This document shows, one piece after another, positions 10,349-19,109 of a stretch of 36,957 nt of DNA. Within the stretch, counting starts at the first letter, position 1. Each line of letters opens with the position of its first letter. The DNA is from Pseudonocardia sp. (GTDB lineage Bacteria; Actinomycetota; Actinomycetes; Mycobacteriales; Pseudonocardiaceae). The position numbers and the translations under genes are program-made. The notes beneath the pieces are model-generated. The model was not told the origin of the DNA, ran no database searches, and saw only the letters and a program-made list of their open reading frames with translations. The DNA lies in contig JAJCYC010000107.1 in the NCBI GenBank assembly GCA_029263115.1, forward strand, positions 1 to 36,957, in the 5' to 3' direction.

Positions 10349-10792
10349 GTGAGCCTGGGGTTGACTATCGCCGGCGCGTTGCTCGCCGCCGCGGGGGTGG
10401 CGCTCGCCGTGGTCGGCGGGTTGGCCTGGCGGCGGCGGCTGCCCCGCAACCGGGTGGCCGGCATCCGCACCGCGGCCACCCTGCGCGACGACGAGGCCTT
10501 CGCGGTGGGCAACCAGGTGGGCGCGCCGCCGGTGCTGGCCGGCGCCGCGGTTGCGGTGCTCGGCGCGGCGGCCGCCCTGGGCGCGCCGTCGGCCACCGCC
10601 GGCTGGGTGCTCGCCGGGGTGAGCGCGTTGGCCGCCGCGCTGTTGTCGGTGACCGGCGGGGTGCTCGGCGACCGGGCCGCGTCACGGGTGCCGGCGACCG
10701 CACCAGTGAACTGCGCCGGGGTGTGCGCCGGCTGCAGCCTGGTCCAGGGCTGCGGCGGCGGACCGGCCACCGACCCCGCGCGCACGGGCTGA
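10349..10792 (+). CDS. SdpI family membrane protein with Cys-rich tail
   Basis: Integral membrane protein of 147 residues. It has three hydrophobic helices (about 3-26, 60-80 and 84-106) and, after the first, the SdpI-family signature region RRRLPRNRVAGIRTAATLRDDEAF (28-51). SdpI proteins give immunity to a killing toxin in Bacillus, but most family members in actinobacteria are uncharacterised. The C-terminal tail carries four Cys in a CxxxCxxCxxxxxC pattern (122, 126, 129, 135), possibly a metal site. The GTG at 10349 is chosen from the leaderless -10 and because the family region begins there; longer frames upstream would run through the repeat array. Confidence 0.78.
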   Translation: MSLGLTIAGALLAAAGVALAVVGGLAWRRRLPRNRVAGIRTAATLRDDEAFAVGNQVGAPPVLAGAAVAVLGAAAALGAPSATAGWVLAGVSALAAALLSVTGGVLGDRAASRVPATAPVNCAGVCAGCSLVQGCGGGPATDPARTG

Positions 10793-10891
10793 CCGTTCCG
10801 GCCGGTTCGCTGCCGCCGGGTCACCGCCCGGCCGCACGCCCGGTGGGTCCGGATCCACCGCCCCGGGCCGAGGACGGAGTCGGCGAGCACG

Positions 10892-10908
10892 GCTGAACGG
10901 CATTCAGC
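10892..10908. terminator. Possible weak terminator
   Basis: gctgaa-cggca-ttcagc, a 6-bp stem between the convergent SdpI-like and DUF427 genes. Short, with no T-tract. Confidence 0.3.
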
Positions 10909-10958
10909 GGTCGGGCCGCCCCCGACGCCGACCCCTGGGAAACACCCGGTCCGGCCCG

Positions 10959-11468
10959 TCACCACCACGAGGTGCCCGGGGCGCCCTTGAACGGGCCCAC
11001 CACGTCGGCGGTGATCCAACCGCCGTAGAACCCGCCCGGCTGGGCGAGCACCGTCTCACCGTCGAGGGTGACCTCGTCCAGCGGGCCGGCGTACAACGCG
11101 ACCCGATCGGTCAGCTCCGGGAACCGGGGGTCCGGTTCCGGGTACCACCAGCCGACGCCGGCCAGCGGCGGCGCGCCGGGCACCACCAGGTCGACGTAAC
11201 ACGCCACACCCTTCCACTCGCAGCGGGTGCGGCCCTCACCGGTGACCAGCACGGCGGGGTCGATCACCGCACGCGGCAGGTAGTACGTCGGCGGGTGCGA
11301 GGTCTCCAGGACCCGGACCAGGTCGTCGGTGTCAGCGACCACCAGTCCGGCGTGCCGCAGCACCGCGCGCCGGGTCGAGCGCTCGGCCCGGGGCGGTCGG
11401 GGGTAGTCCCAGACCGACTCCTGCCCGGGACCGACCGGGTCGGGCTTCGGTCCGAACCACCGCGTCAT
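10959..11468 (-). CDS. DUF427 domain protein
   Basis: Protein of 169 residues belonging to the DUF427 (NTP_transf_9-like beta) family: conserved EWKGVACYVDL, GVGWWYPEP and DRVALYAG segments are visible at about 84-140, preceded by RAVLRHAGLVVADTDDLVRVLETSHPPTYYLP. Biochemical role is not established to my knowledge. The ATG at 11468 has ggggag six bases upstream. The C-terminus ends with GGWITADVVGPFKGAPGTSWW, a form common in longer actinobacterial members. It stands alone and converges on the SdpI-like gene. Confidence 0.88.
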   Translation of the reverse strand: MTRWFGPKPDPVGPGQESVWDYPRPPRAERSTRRAVLRHAGLVVADTDDLVRVLETSHPPTYYLPRAVIDPAVLVTGEGRTRCEWKGVACYVDLVVPGAPPLAGVGWWYPEPDPRFPELTDRVALYAGPLDEVTLDGETVLAQPGGFYGGWITADVVGPFKGAPGTSWW

Positions 11469-11525
11469 CGACGCTCCCCACTGCCTCGACCGTCACTGCG
11501 TGCGGGAGCAGTCTGCGGGCGGGGA

Positions 11526-11547
11526 ACCCCGGCCGGCGAGCCGGGGT
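11526..11547 (-). terminator. Terminator after small secreted protein gene
   Basis: 8-bp stem accccggc/gccggggt with loop cggcga, 41 bases beyond the stop at 11589 on the minus strand. Confidence 0.6.
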
Positions 11548-11588
11548 AGATGCCGGGCCCCGACCGGGCCGCCCGGATCCGGGACGGG

Positions 11589-11771
11589 CTACTCGCCGGC
11601 GGGCAGGATGCCGCCGGGCATCGCGGGCAGCACCTGGCCGAACGGGGCCGTCAGAGCTTCCATGCCGATCGGCAACCCGGCCGGTCCGGCCGCCTGGGCG
11701 ACCCCGGTCGTGGCGGCCAGCACGCCGACCCCGGCGGTGACGAGTCCGAGCAGTTCGCGAGCGATCTTCAT
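11589..11771 (-). CDS. Small secreted protein, 60 residues
   Basis: Short protein with a clear signal peptide (MKIARELL, hydrophobic 8-21, AQA near 27) and a mature part of about 33 residues rich in Gly, Pro, Ala and Leu with no Cys. The ATG at 11771 has gggaggaa seven bases upstream. It has its own terminator and an upstream one, so it looks like a free-standing gene. The signal cleavage context (AQAAG) is the same as in the peptide gene at 409-621, though the mature parts are not evidently related. Function unknown. Confidence 0.7.
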   Translation of the reverse strand: MKIARELLGLVTAGVGVLAATTGVAQAAGPAGLPIGMEALTAPFGQVLPAMPGGILPAGE

Positions 11772-11849
11772 CGAGTTTCCTCCCCCTCGGAGGCACGACC
11801 CTCGGGCCCCCGCGCCGAGTCAACGATCCGGCGCCGACCCCGAGAACGT

Positions 11850-11879
11850 CACCACGCCCGGACTAACCCGGTCGTGGTG
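11850..11879 (-). terminator. Terminator after yqgE
   Basis: caccacg/cgtggtg outer stem with inner ccgg/ccgg, one mismatch, placed 32 bases after the yqgE stop on the minus strand. Confidence 0.6.
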
Positions 11880-11911
11880 CCGATCACCCCCGACCGGGTG
11901 ATGCACCCGGG

Positions 11912-12502
11912 TCAGTTGACCCGAACGTCGGCCGGGAACGTGGCCAGCAACGCCAACGGCATGCCCTGCCGGCGCAGCACCCGCCCCCACAGTTCGGCGG
12001 GGTCGCCGCACATCACGTCGTCGGGCAGCGCGGGCGCCAGGATCCAGTCGCCGCGCTCGATCTCCCCGGCCAGCTGGCCGCCGCTCCACCCCGCGTAGCC
12101 GGCGAAGATCCGCAGTCCGCGCAGCCGCGGCGCCAACGCCGCCGGGTCGGATTCGAGGTCGACCAGGGCCACCGGCCCGCGTACCCCGACCACCCCGGCG
12201 ACCACCTCCGGGTCGTGGCCGGGGCGTAGCGCGACCAGGCACAACGCCGTCTTCGACTCCACCGGGCCGCCGATGAACATCGTTCCCGGCCGGGTGGAAC
12301 GCGCCTCCCAGGCGGGCAGCACGTCGCGCACCGGGACGGTGCTCGGCCGGTTGAGCACCACGCCCAGCGTGCCCTCGCCGCGATGGTCGATGACGTAGAC
12401 GACGGTGCGCCGGAAGTTCGGGTCCTGCAGGGCAGGTCCGGCCACCAGCAGCGTGCCGGGCTCGACGCCGGAGCCGTCCCCCACCCGCTCGTGCGCCGCC
12501 AC
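11912..12502 (-). CDS. yqgE: YqgE/AlgH family protein (UPF0301)
   Basis: Protein of 196 residues, the normal length for UPF0301. Family features seen: GTLLVAGPALQDPNFRRTVVYVIDH near the N-terminus, GTLGVVLNRPS, FIGGPVE, LRIFAGYAGWSGGQLAGEIERGDWI and the C-terminal LWGRVLRRQGMPLALLATFPADVRVN. In Pseudomonas AlgH affects alginate regulation, but the molecular role of the family is unclear. The GTG at 12502 is the only early start in frame. It is divergent from the MFS gene, 87 bases apart, the same pairing as Rv0038-Rv0037c. Confidence 0.93.
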   Translation of the reverse strand: MAAHERVGDGSGVEPGTLLVAGPALQDPNFRRTVVYVIDHRGEGTLGVVLNRPSTVPVRDVLPAWEARSTRPGTMFIGGPVESKTALCLVALRPGHDPEVVAGVVGVRGPVALVDLESDPAALAPRLRGLRIFAGYAGWSGGQLAGEIERGDWILAPALPDDVMCGDPAELWGRVLRRQGMPLALLATFPADVRVN

Positions 12503-12575
12503 GGGGTCATCGTCGCATCCCCACCGACCCGGGTGACAATCGCCGATCCGGTGCCCCGCCGACTTCGGGTGCCGT

Positions 12576-12581
12576 TAGCCT
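12576..12581 (+). promoter_or_regulatory. -10 element of MFS transporter gene
   Basis: TAGCCT lies eight bases before the GTG at 12590 and there is no Shine-Dalgarno, so the transcript would have a leader of about two bases or none. Confidence 0.5.
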
Positions 12582-12589
12582 TGAGCCTC

Positions 12590-13966
12590 GTGAGTTCAGC
12601 GGACCCGGCCGGCCACGTCAGCGGCGCAGCCGACCCGACGGCGCCGCACGGGCCGCCGGAGAAGCTCGGTGTCCGCGGGCTGCTCGGGACCCGGGGTTTC
12701 CGGCGCCTGCTGGCCGTCCGGTTCAGTGCCCAGTTCGGCGACGGCATGTTCCAGGCCGCGCTCGGCGGCGCGGTGCTGTTCAACCCCGAACGTGAGGCCG
12801 ATCCGATCGCGGTGGCCGTCGGGCTGGCCGTGCTGCTGCTGCCGTACTCGATCATCGGGCCGTTCGCCGGGGCGCTGCTGGACCGTTGGGACCGCCGCCG
12901 GGTGTTGCTGATCGCCAACCTGCTGCGGGCCGGCCTCACCTTGGTGGTGGCCGCGCTGGTCGCCGGTGGGGTGGCCGGCGCGCCGCTGTACCTGGGCGCG
13001 CTCGCGGTCACCGGGGTGACCCGGTTCGTGCTGGCCGGGCTGTCCGCATCGCTGCCGCACGTGGTCGAGCCCCGGTACCTGGTGGAGGCCAACGTGGTCG
13101 CGGCCACCGCCGGCGCCGCCGTGGCCGCGCTGGGTGGCGCGTGCTCGATCGGGCTGCGGGCGGTGTTCGGCCCGGACGACCTCGGTTCGGCCGGGGTGAC
13201 GACAGTGGCCGCGCTGGGCGCGCTGGCCGCGGCGGTGCTGGCCGCCGGGTTCCGCCGGGGGCTGCTCGGGCCGGACGAGCCGAACGAGCCGCGCCGCGCG
13301 GTGCTCGCGGTGGCCCGCGGCCTGGCCGACGGCGCACAGGCGACGGCGGTGGTGCCCGGGGCGGCGTCGTCGTTCGTGGCGCTGGTGTCGCACCGGCTGG
13401 CGTTCGGGGTGTCGACGCTGCTGATGTTGCTGCTGTTCCGCAACGAGTTCACCGCGAACGGCGTGCTGCGCACCGGGATCGCCGGGATCGGCGAGGTGGT
13501 GGTGCTGGCCGCGGCCGGGCTGGGCGCCGCCGCGCTGGTCACACCGTGGCTGGTGCGGCGGGTCGGCCGGGCCGGCGCGATCCGGATCGCCGCGCTGGTC
13601 GCCGCGCTCAGCCAGTTCACCCTGTGCATGCTGATCACCCTGCCGATGGCGCTGATCGGCGCGTTCCTGCTCACCGGGGCCGGCCAGGTGATCAAGCTGT
13701 GCGCGGACGCCGCGGTGCAGAGCGAGGTGGCCGACGACGCCCGCGGCCGGGTGTTCGCGCTCTACGACGCGGTGTTCAACATCGGCTACGTGGTGGCGGT
13801 GGCCGCCGCCGCGCTGCTCAGCCCGCCGAACGGGTACTCCCCGCTGCTGCTCGGGCTGGCCGCGGTGGTGTACCTGATCGGGCTCGCCGGGCACGAACTG
13901 CTGCTGCTGCGCGGCCGGATGGTCGCCGGCGTCCGCGAGGTCAGACCCGCGCTGACCGGCCGATAG
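12590..13966 (+). CDS. Major facilitator superfamily transporter
   Basis: Membrane transporter of 458 residues with about 11-12 hydrophobic helices. Features: RFSAQFGDGMFQAALGGAVLF in helix 1, a LLPYSIIGPFAGALLDRWDRRRVL loop corresponding to the MFS motif A region, and a second half with LVSHRLAFGVSTLLMLLLFRN and DDARGRVFALYDAVFNIGYV. The pattern resembles MFS_3/DHA-type drug or metabolite exporters; substrate unknown. Rv0037c occupies the equivalent place in Mycobacterium. The GTG at 12590 follows a TAGCCT -10; a longer frame from 12383 would run over the yqgE start. No Shine-Dalgarno. Confidence 0.88.
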   Translation: MSSADPAGHVSGAADPTAPHGPPEKLGVRGLLGTRGFRRLLAVRFSAQFGDGMFQAALGGAVLFNPEREADPIAVAVGLAVLLLPYSIIGPFAGALLDRWDRRRVLLIANLLRAGLTLVVAALVAGGVAGAPLYLGALAVTGVTRFVLAGLSASLPHVVEPRYLVEANVVAATAGAAVAALGGACSIGLRAVFGPDDLGSAGVTTVAALGALAAAVLAAGFRRGLLGPDEPNEPRRAVLAVARGLADGAQATAVVPGAASSFVALVSHRLAFGVSTLLMLLLFRNEFTANGVLRTGIAGIGEVVVLAAAGLGAAALVTPWLVRRVGRAGAIRIAALVAALSQFTLCMLITLPMALIGAFLLTGAGQVIKLCADAAVQSEVADDARGRVFALYDAVFNIGYVVAVAAAALLSPPNGYSPLLLGLAAVVYLIGLAGHELLLLRGRMVAGVREVRPALTGR

Positions 13967-14045
13967 GTCGCGGGGTTCCGGCGCCGCTCCCGGGTCCGGC
14001 CTCCAGCGGATGTGTCCGGAAGGAGTCCGACCAGTGGCCGCTTCC

Positions 14046-14077
14046 CCGGTGATGTGCCGATTTCGGCACATCACCGG
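14046..14077. terminator. Bidirectional terminator between MFS and CCA-adding enzyme genes
   Basis: Perfect 14-bp stem ccggtgatgtgccg/cggcacatcaccgg with loop attt, midway between two convergent stops (13966 and 14119). Confidence 0.85.
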
Positions 14078-14118
14078 TCCGGCGCCGGACGGAGAGTTCC
14101 CCACCTCGACCGACCCGC

Positions 14119-15693
14119 TCAACCACCCTGCTCGGCCGCCCAGCGACGCAGCTCCGCCTCGGCTTCCTCCGGGGAGAGCGGCCCGCGTTCCATCCGCAGG
14201 CCCAGCATGTACTTGTACGCCTTCCCGACCAGCGGACCCGGCTGCAGGCCGAGCAGCGCCATGATCTGGTTGCCGTCCAGGTCCGGGCGGATCGAGTCGA
14301 GCTGCTCCTGCTCGCGCAGCGCGGCGATCCGCTCCTCCAGCGAGTCGTAGCTGCGCTGCAACGCGGCGGCCCGACGCTTGTTGCGGGTGGTGCAGTCGGA
14401 GCGGACCAGCCGGTGCAGCCGCTCCAGCAGCGGGCCGGCGTCGGTCACGTAGCGACGCACCGCGGAGTCGGTCCATTCGCCCTTGCCGTAGCCGTGGAAC
14501 CTCAGGTGCAGGTACACCAGCTGAGCCACCTCGTCGATGACCACCTTGGGATAGCGCAGCGCGCGCAGCCGGGCCCGGGTCATCTTGGCCCCGACCACCT
14601 CGTGGTGGTGGAAACTCACCCGCCCGTCAGCCTCCAACTTGCGGGTCTTCGGCTTGCCGATGTCGTGCAGCAGCGCGGCCAGCCGCAGCACCAGGTCCTG
14701 GCCGTCGGTCTCCCGGGACACCGCTTGCTCCATCACCACCAGCGAGTGCTCGTAGATGTCCTTGTGCTGCATGTGCTCGTCGGTGGCCAGCCGCATCGCC
14801 GGCACCTCGGGGATCATCTGCTCGGCGAGCCCGGTCTCCACCATCAGGTCGAGCCCGGCGCGGGGGTGCGCGCCGAGCATCAGCTTGCTGAACTCGGCCT
14901 GCAGCCGCTCCGGGGTGATCCGGCCGAGCTCACCCGCCATCTCGGTCATCGCGGCACGCACCCGGGGAGCGACGGTGAACCCCAGCTGGGACACGAACCG
15001 GGCCGCGCGCAGCATCCGCAGCGGGTCGTCGGCGAACGACTCCTGCGGCGTCGCCGGAGTGTCCAGCACCCGGTCGGTCAGCGCGGTCAACCCGTCGTGC
15101 GGGTCGATGAAGCGGTAGCGGTCGGCACTGGTCAGATCGATGGCCATCGCGTTCACCGTGAAGTCGCGGCGCAGCAGGTCACCCTCGACGGTGTCGCCGA
15201 AGACGACGGCCGGTTTGCGCGACGCGCCGTCGTAGCTGTCGGCCCGGAAGGTGGTGATCTCCACCGTCTGGCCGCGGCGGACCGCGCCTACCGTGCCGAA
15301 CGCGATGCCGGTGTCCCACTGCCGCTCCGCCCAGCCGGTGAGCAGGCGTTGCACGACGTCCGGGGCGGCGTCGGTGGTGAAGTCCAGATCGCCGCCCGCG
15401 CCGACGGCCAGCCGACCGAGCATCGCGTCCCGCACGCTGCCGCCGACCAGGTACAGCCGGTACCCGGCCGCGGCGAACCGGCGGGCCAGCTCGTCGGCCA
15501 GGGGCGCGACCCGCATCAGTTCCACCACCGCATTCTCCCGGGCTGGGGTGGCCCGGCGGTCGAGCCCGGGAGCCGGCGCGGCGGGTGGCCTCGCGGACGA
15601 CCCGGTGGTGGGTCGGCGGGACGGGTCGTTCGGTGGCTTGGCTTCGGACAGCGCGGGGTTGGTCAACCCGGTGTCGGTGGCGGTTCCTGGCAC
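14119..15693 (-). CDS. cca: CCA tRNA nucleotidyltransferase
   Basis: Adds or repairs the 3'-CCA of tRNAs; the actinobacterial form is often named PcnA. It has 524 residues. The nucleotidyltransferase domain shows [15 protein letters not shown], the catalytic DLDFTTDA pair of Asp, and [17 protein letters not shown]; the middle has the RNA-binding neck ([18 protein letters not shown]), and further on an HD domain, [16 protein letters not shown] with [12 protein letters not shown]. The GTG at 15693 gives a 40-residue Pro/Arg-rich extension before the family region begins near residue 50; it follows a TAGACT -10 by eight bases. Divergent from the NUDIX gene, as pcnA is from mutT4 (Rv3907c/Rv3908). 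Confidence 0.94.
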   Translation of the reverse strand: MPGTATDTGLTNPALSEAKPPNDPSRRPTTGSSARPPAAPAPGLDRRATPARENAVVELMRVAPLADELARRFAAAGYRLYLVGGSVRDAMLGRLAVGAGGDLDFTTDAAPDVVQRLLTGWAERQWDTGIAFGTVGAVRRGQTVEITTFRADSYDGASRKPAVVFGDTVEGDLLRRDFTVNAMAIDLTSADRYRFIDPHDGLTALTDRVLDTPATPQESFADDPLRMLRAARFVSQLGFTVAPRVRAAMTEMAGELGRITPERLQAEFSKLMLGAHPRAGLDLMVETGLAEQMIPEVPAMRLATDEHMQHKDIYEHSLVVMEQAVSRETDGQDLVLRLAALLHDIGKPKTRKLEADGRVSFHHHEVVGAKMTRARLRALRYPKVVIDEVAQLVYLHLRFHGYGKGEWTDSAVRRYVTDAGPLLERLHRLVRSDCTTRNKRRAAALQRSYDSLEERIAALREQEQLDSIRPDLDGNQIMALLGLQPGPLVGKAYKYMLGLRMERGPLSPEEAEAELRRWAAEQGG

Positions 15694-15701
15694 GGCGAGC
15701 C

Positions 15702-15707
15702 AGTCTA
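15702..15707 (-). promoter_or_regulatory. -10 element of CCA-adding enzyme gene
   Basis: TAGACT on the minus strand, eight bases before the GTG at 15693; no Shine-Dalgarno, so near-leaderless translation is likely. Confidence 0.5.
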
Positions 15708-15798
15708 TCCGGGACCTCCACCGGGTATCGCCGGGCGCTGCCGGTATGCCGGTGGTGACGAATTGTGCTGCGCACCGACGCGGTGTTCCGGTCGTCGT

Positions 15799-15804
15799 TA
15801 CCAT
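15799..15804 (+). promoter_or_regulatory. -10 element, leaderless start of NUDIX gene
   Basis: TACCAT ends six bases before the ATG at 15811, with no Shine-Dalgarno between. Confidence 0.6.
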
Positions 15805-15810
15805 CGCGGC

Positions 15811-16320
15811 ATGTCCCCGTCCCGCGGCCGCTCGGATGGGCGCCGCGGTCGTGGCGCCGACCGGCAGGGTCGGCCGAGCCGGAACAGCCGCCTGCGCACC
15901 GTGGACGAGACCTCCGCCGGCGGGCTGGTGGTCGATCACGACACGTTCACCGCCGCCCTGATCGGCCGGCTGGACCGGCGGGGCAGGCTGCTCTGGTCGC
16001 TGCCGAAGGGGCACATCGAGGAGGGTGAGACGCCCGAGCAGGCCGCCATCCGGGAGATCCAGGAGGAGACCGGCATCGTCGGTGAGGTGCTCGCGCCCCT
16101 GGGTACGATCGACTTCTGGTTCGTCGCCGAGGACCGCCGGGTGCACAAGACCGTGCACCACTTCCTGCTGCGGGCCACCGGCGGCGAGCTGTCCGACCTG
16201 GACGTCGAGGTCACCGAGGTGGCCTGGGTCCCGCTGGACCAGCTGGAGTCCCGCCTGGCCTACGCCGACGAACGCCGGCTGGTCCGGCTGGCCACCACCA
16301 TGCTGGAGGAATCGGCGTGA
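15811..16320 (+). CDS. NUDIX hydrolase
   Basis: Mg-dependent hydrolase of a nucleoside diphosphate-linked substrate, 169 residues. The complete Nudix box [23 protein letters not shown] fits GX5EX7REUXEEXGU. The first 30 residues are an Arg/Ser/Gly-rich basic arm, followed by [33 protein letters not shown]. It occupies the mutT4 (Rv3908) position at the head of the block running to murJ; the substrate cannot be told from sequence. The ATG at 15811 has a leaderless -10. Its stop overlaps the next gene by GTGA. Confidence 0.93.
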   Translation: MSPSRGRSDGRRGRGADRQGRPSRNSRLRTVDETSAGGLVVDHDTFTAALIGRLDRRGRLLWSLPKGHIEEGETPEQAAIREIQEETGIVGEVLAPLGTIDFWFVAEDRRVHKTVHHFLLRATGGELSDLDVEVTEVAWVPLDQLESRLAYADERRLVRLATTMLEESA

Positions 16321-19109
16321 TGCCGGGGCCGGCGGCCTGGCGACACCCTCGCGGGCGGCCCCCGGCCGGGCGGCCCGCGGCCGGGCACCGGCCGGCCGGG
16401 CGGAAGCGACCCGCCCGGCGGGTGGACGGCCTCGCCGCGGCGGTGGTGATCGTGTTGGTCACCCTGCTCGGGGTGTCCGGCGCGGCGACCGCGGCGGGCC
16501 CCGCCCTCGACTCAGCCCCCGACCCCGCCGCGCGCCCCCGGCCCGCCCCACCGGCCCCGGACGCGGGCCCCCGGCTGGAGCTGCGGATCGACGAGATGAC
16601 GCCCAGGGTGGTCACCGCCGACGGCCCCGACACCCTCACCGTGTCCGGCGAGCTGGTGAACACCGGCGACGAACCGGTCACCGACGTGAAGATCCGGCCG
16701 CAGCGGGGCGACCGGCTGCGCACCGAGGGCGAGCTGCGCACCGCGCTGGCCGGGGGGCTCTCCGCCGACACCGTGCTGGTCGCGTTCACCGAGCTGGTCG
16801 ACACCCTCGCACCCGGGCAACGCATGCCGGTACGGCTGAGCCTGCCGCTGCGCGGCCCGGCGAGCGACACCCTGGCCCTGCAACGCACCGGGGTGTACCC
16901 GCTGCTGGTCAACGTCAACGGCACTGCGGAGGACGGCGAGCGGGTACGGCTGGGCGCGGTACGGGTGCTGCTGCCGGTGCTCGGGCTGCCCGGCACTGCG
17001 GGAGGTGGCCCGGGCGCCGGCACCGGCCCGGGCGCGGCGGTGCTGCCGACGGTGCCCACCGACCCCACCGACAGCAACCCGGTCACCGTGCTGTTCCCGC
17101 TGGCCGACCAGCCGCGCCGGCTGCCCACCGGACCCGGCGAGTCGGTACTGCTGGGCTCGGACAACGGCCGGGACGCGCTGGCCGACCAGCTCGCCCCCGG
17201 CGGACGGCTGGACGGTCTGCTCGGCGCGCTGGAGACCGCCGCTCCGGCGGGCTCCGCCGTCCGCGACGCGGTGTGCCTGGCCGTCGACCCCGATCTGGTG
17301 GTCACCGTGCGGGACGCCGCCGCCGGCTACCGGCTGCGCGGCCCGGACGGGACCGAGGCGGACGGGCGGGGAGCCGGGTTGGCCGGGCGCTGGCTGGCCC
17401 GGTTGCGCGCGGCGGCGGCCGGTCGGTGCGTGCTGGCCCTGCCCTTCGCCGACGCCGACCTGGTCGCGCTGTCCCGCGCCGGGTTGGACGACCTGGCCGG
17501 CTACGCCACCCGCGACGGCGCCCGGATCGTCGCCGACGTGCTCGGCACCCCGGTGCGCGCGGACACCACCTGGCCCGCCGACGGGCTGCTCGACGAGCGT
17601 TCGGTGGGTGACTACCTGGCCGCCGGGGGCCGCACGCTGGTGCTGTCCGCGGACTCGGTGGCCCGAGGCGGCCGAGCCGGCCGGGAGGACATCGGTGGCG
17701 CCGTGCGGCTCACCTCGCCGAGAGGTCCGGCCGGGCCGCCGATCGCGTTCCTGGCCGACCCGCTGCTCACCCTGGCCGCCGGCGCCCCCGGGTCCGCCCC
17801 GGCCTCGGCCGACCAGGTCGGCACGGCCGGCAGCCGCGGCCTCGGCTCGCCGAGCGCGAACACCAGCTCCAGCCCGTCCGGGGGCGGCGGCCCGCTGTCC
17901 GGCCAGGACCTCACCGGCGCGGTGGTGTTCCGCGCGCTGGACCAGGGCTCGACCGGGTCGACGCTACTGCTGGCGCCGCCGCACCAGTGGAACGTCGCCG
18001 GCGGGGACGCCCGCGAGCTGCTGGCCTCGGTGAGCACGCTGATCGCCGCCGGGCGGTTCCGCGCCACCCCGTTGGCCGGTGGGCCGGGCGGCGGCGACCC
18101 GGGCCGGGACGCGGACAACGCCAGCCTGATCTACCCGCTGCGGGCCGGCGCCCGGGAGGTGCCCGCCACGGTGACCGCGCAGCTGCGCGCCGCCCGGGTC
18201 ACGACGGCCGAGCTGCGGTCGGCGGCGGTCGCCGAACCGGGAGTGGGCAACACCCCGGCGCAGGTGTTCGACCCGGTCACCGAGGGTCTGCTGCGCGCGT
18301 CCACCGCCGTGTTCCGGGGCCGGACCGACGACTCGGCGGCCGCCGCGAAGGTGATGACCGTCCGGGTGCGGTTCCTGCGCTCGCTGGTGCGGGTGCTGGA
18401 GCCGCCCAGCCCGTTCGCGCTGGGCGACCGGGAGGCGCCGCTGCCGATCACCCTGTCCAACGGGCTGCCGGTGGCGATGAACGTCCGGGTAGCGCTGAGT
18501 TCCACGCCCGGCCTGCGTACCGGGGAGATCCCGGCGCAGCGCATCCCGCCGCTGGGCCGTCTGCAGCTGCGGGTGAACGCCCAGCTCAACCGCGCCGGCC
18601 AGTTCGCCGTGCAGGCCCGTCTGACCACTCTCGACGGTGCGGCGCTCGGCCCGACCAGCCGGCTGCAGCTGCGGTCCACCGCGTACGGCACGATCACCCT
18701 GTGGTTGACCGTGGCGGCGGGGGTGCTGCTGGTGATCCTGGCGGGTCGCCGGATCGCCCGACGAGTGGCCGCCGCCCGAGCCGGCGGTCCACGCCGGCCC
18801 GGGCCAACGGAATCGATGGCCCCCGGATCGACCGGACCAGCGGACTCGACCGCCCCACCGGGCCCGCCCGGCCGGAACGGGGTGCCGAACCGGTCCGGCC
18901 CGGCCAGGTCGTCCCCGGCCCCGACGTCCCCGGCCCCGACGTCCGAGGCCCCGCCCGCGCGACAAGCGACGCCCCGCCGAGCGGACCCGCCGGTCCCCCC
19001 GAGGCCGACCCCACCACCCGCGCACCCGCGCATCCCACCGCACCAGCACCAGCACACTCCGCCGCCGGCCGGGCCCGGCCGGCGCCCGTCCCGACCCCGG
19101 GGCCGGTGA
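16317..19109 (+). CDS. DUF6049 family membrane-anchored secreted protein
   Basis: Large protein of 930 residues, the Rv3909-type partner always found before murJ in actinobacteria. An N-terminal hydrophobic segment (about 38-62, [21 protein letters not shown]) reads as signal or anchor; a long extracellular region of beta-rich and Ala-rich sequence follows ([31 protein letters not shown] at about 84 on); a second helix lies near 795-817 ([18 protein letters not shown]) and a Pro-rich basic cytoplasmic tail of about 110 residues ends the protein. Role unknown; the context suggests it works with MurJ or the cell-wall machinery. The GTG at 16317 overlaps the NUDIX stop; an ATG directly follows at 16320. 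Confidence 0.85.
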   Translation: MMPGPAAWRHPRGRPPAGRPAAGHRPAGRKRPARRVDGLAAAVVIVLVTLLGVSGAATAAGPALDSAPDPAARPRPAPPAPDAGPRLELRIDEMTPRVVTADGPDTLTVSGELVNTGDEPVTDVKIRPQRGDRLRTEGELRTALAGGLSADTVLVAFTELVDTLAPGQRMPVRLSLPLRGPASDTLALQRTGVYPLLVNVNGTAEDGERVRLGAVRVLLPVLGLPGTAGGGPGAGTGPGAAVLPTVPTDPTDSNPVTVLFPLADQPRRLPTGPGESVLLGSDNGRDALADQLAPGGRLDGLLGALETAAPAGSAVRDAVCLAVDPDLVVTVRDAAAGYRLRGPDGTEADGRGAGLAGRWLARLRAAAAGRCVLALPFADADLVALSRAGLDDLAGYATRDGARIVADVLGTPVRADTTWPADGLLDERSVGDYLAAGGRTLVLSADSVARGGRAGREDIGGAVRLTSPRGPAGPPIAFLADPLLTLAAGAPGSAPASADQVGTAGSRGLGSPSANTSSSPSGGGGPLSGQDLTGAVVFRALDQGSTGSTLLLAPPHQWNVAGGDARELLASVSTLIAAGRFRATPLAGGPGGGDPGRDADNASLIYPLRAGAREVPATVTAQLRAARVTTAELRSAAVAEPGVGNTPAQVFDPVTEGLLRASTAVFRGRTDDSAAAAKVMTVRVRFLRSLVRVLEPPSPFALGDREAPLPITLSNGLPVAMNVRVALSSTPGLRTGEIPAQRIPPLGRLQLRVNAQLNRAGQFAVQARLTTLDGAALGPTSRLQLRSTAYGTITLWLTVAAGVLLVILAGRRIARRVAAARAGGPRRPGPTESMAPGSTGPADSTAPPGPPGRNGVPNRSGPARSSPAPTSPAPTSEAPPARQATPRRADPPVPPRPTPPPAHPRIPPHQHQHTPPPAGPGRRPSRPRGR

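Noticed and set aside
17987..19105. Longer MurJ N-terminus overlapping DUF6049
   Set aside because: The extra sequence is frame-shifted DUF6049 coding DNA with Pro/Arg-rich composition; the GTGA overlap at 19106 fits the coupled gene pattern.
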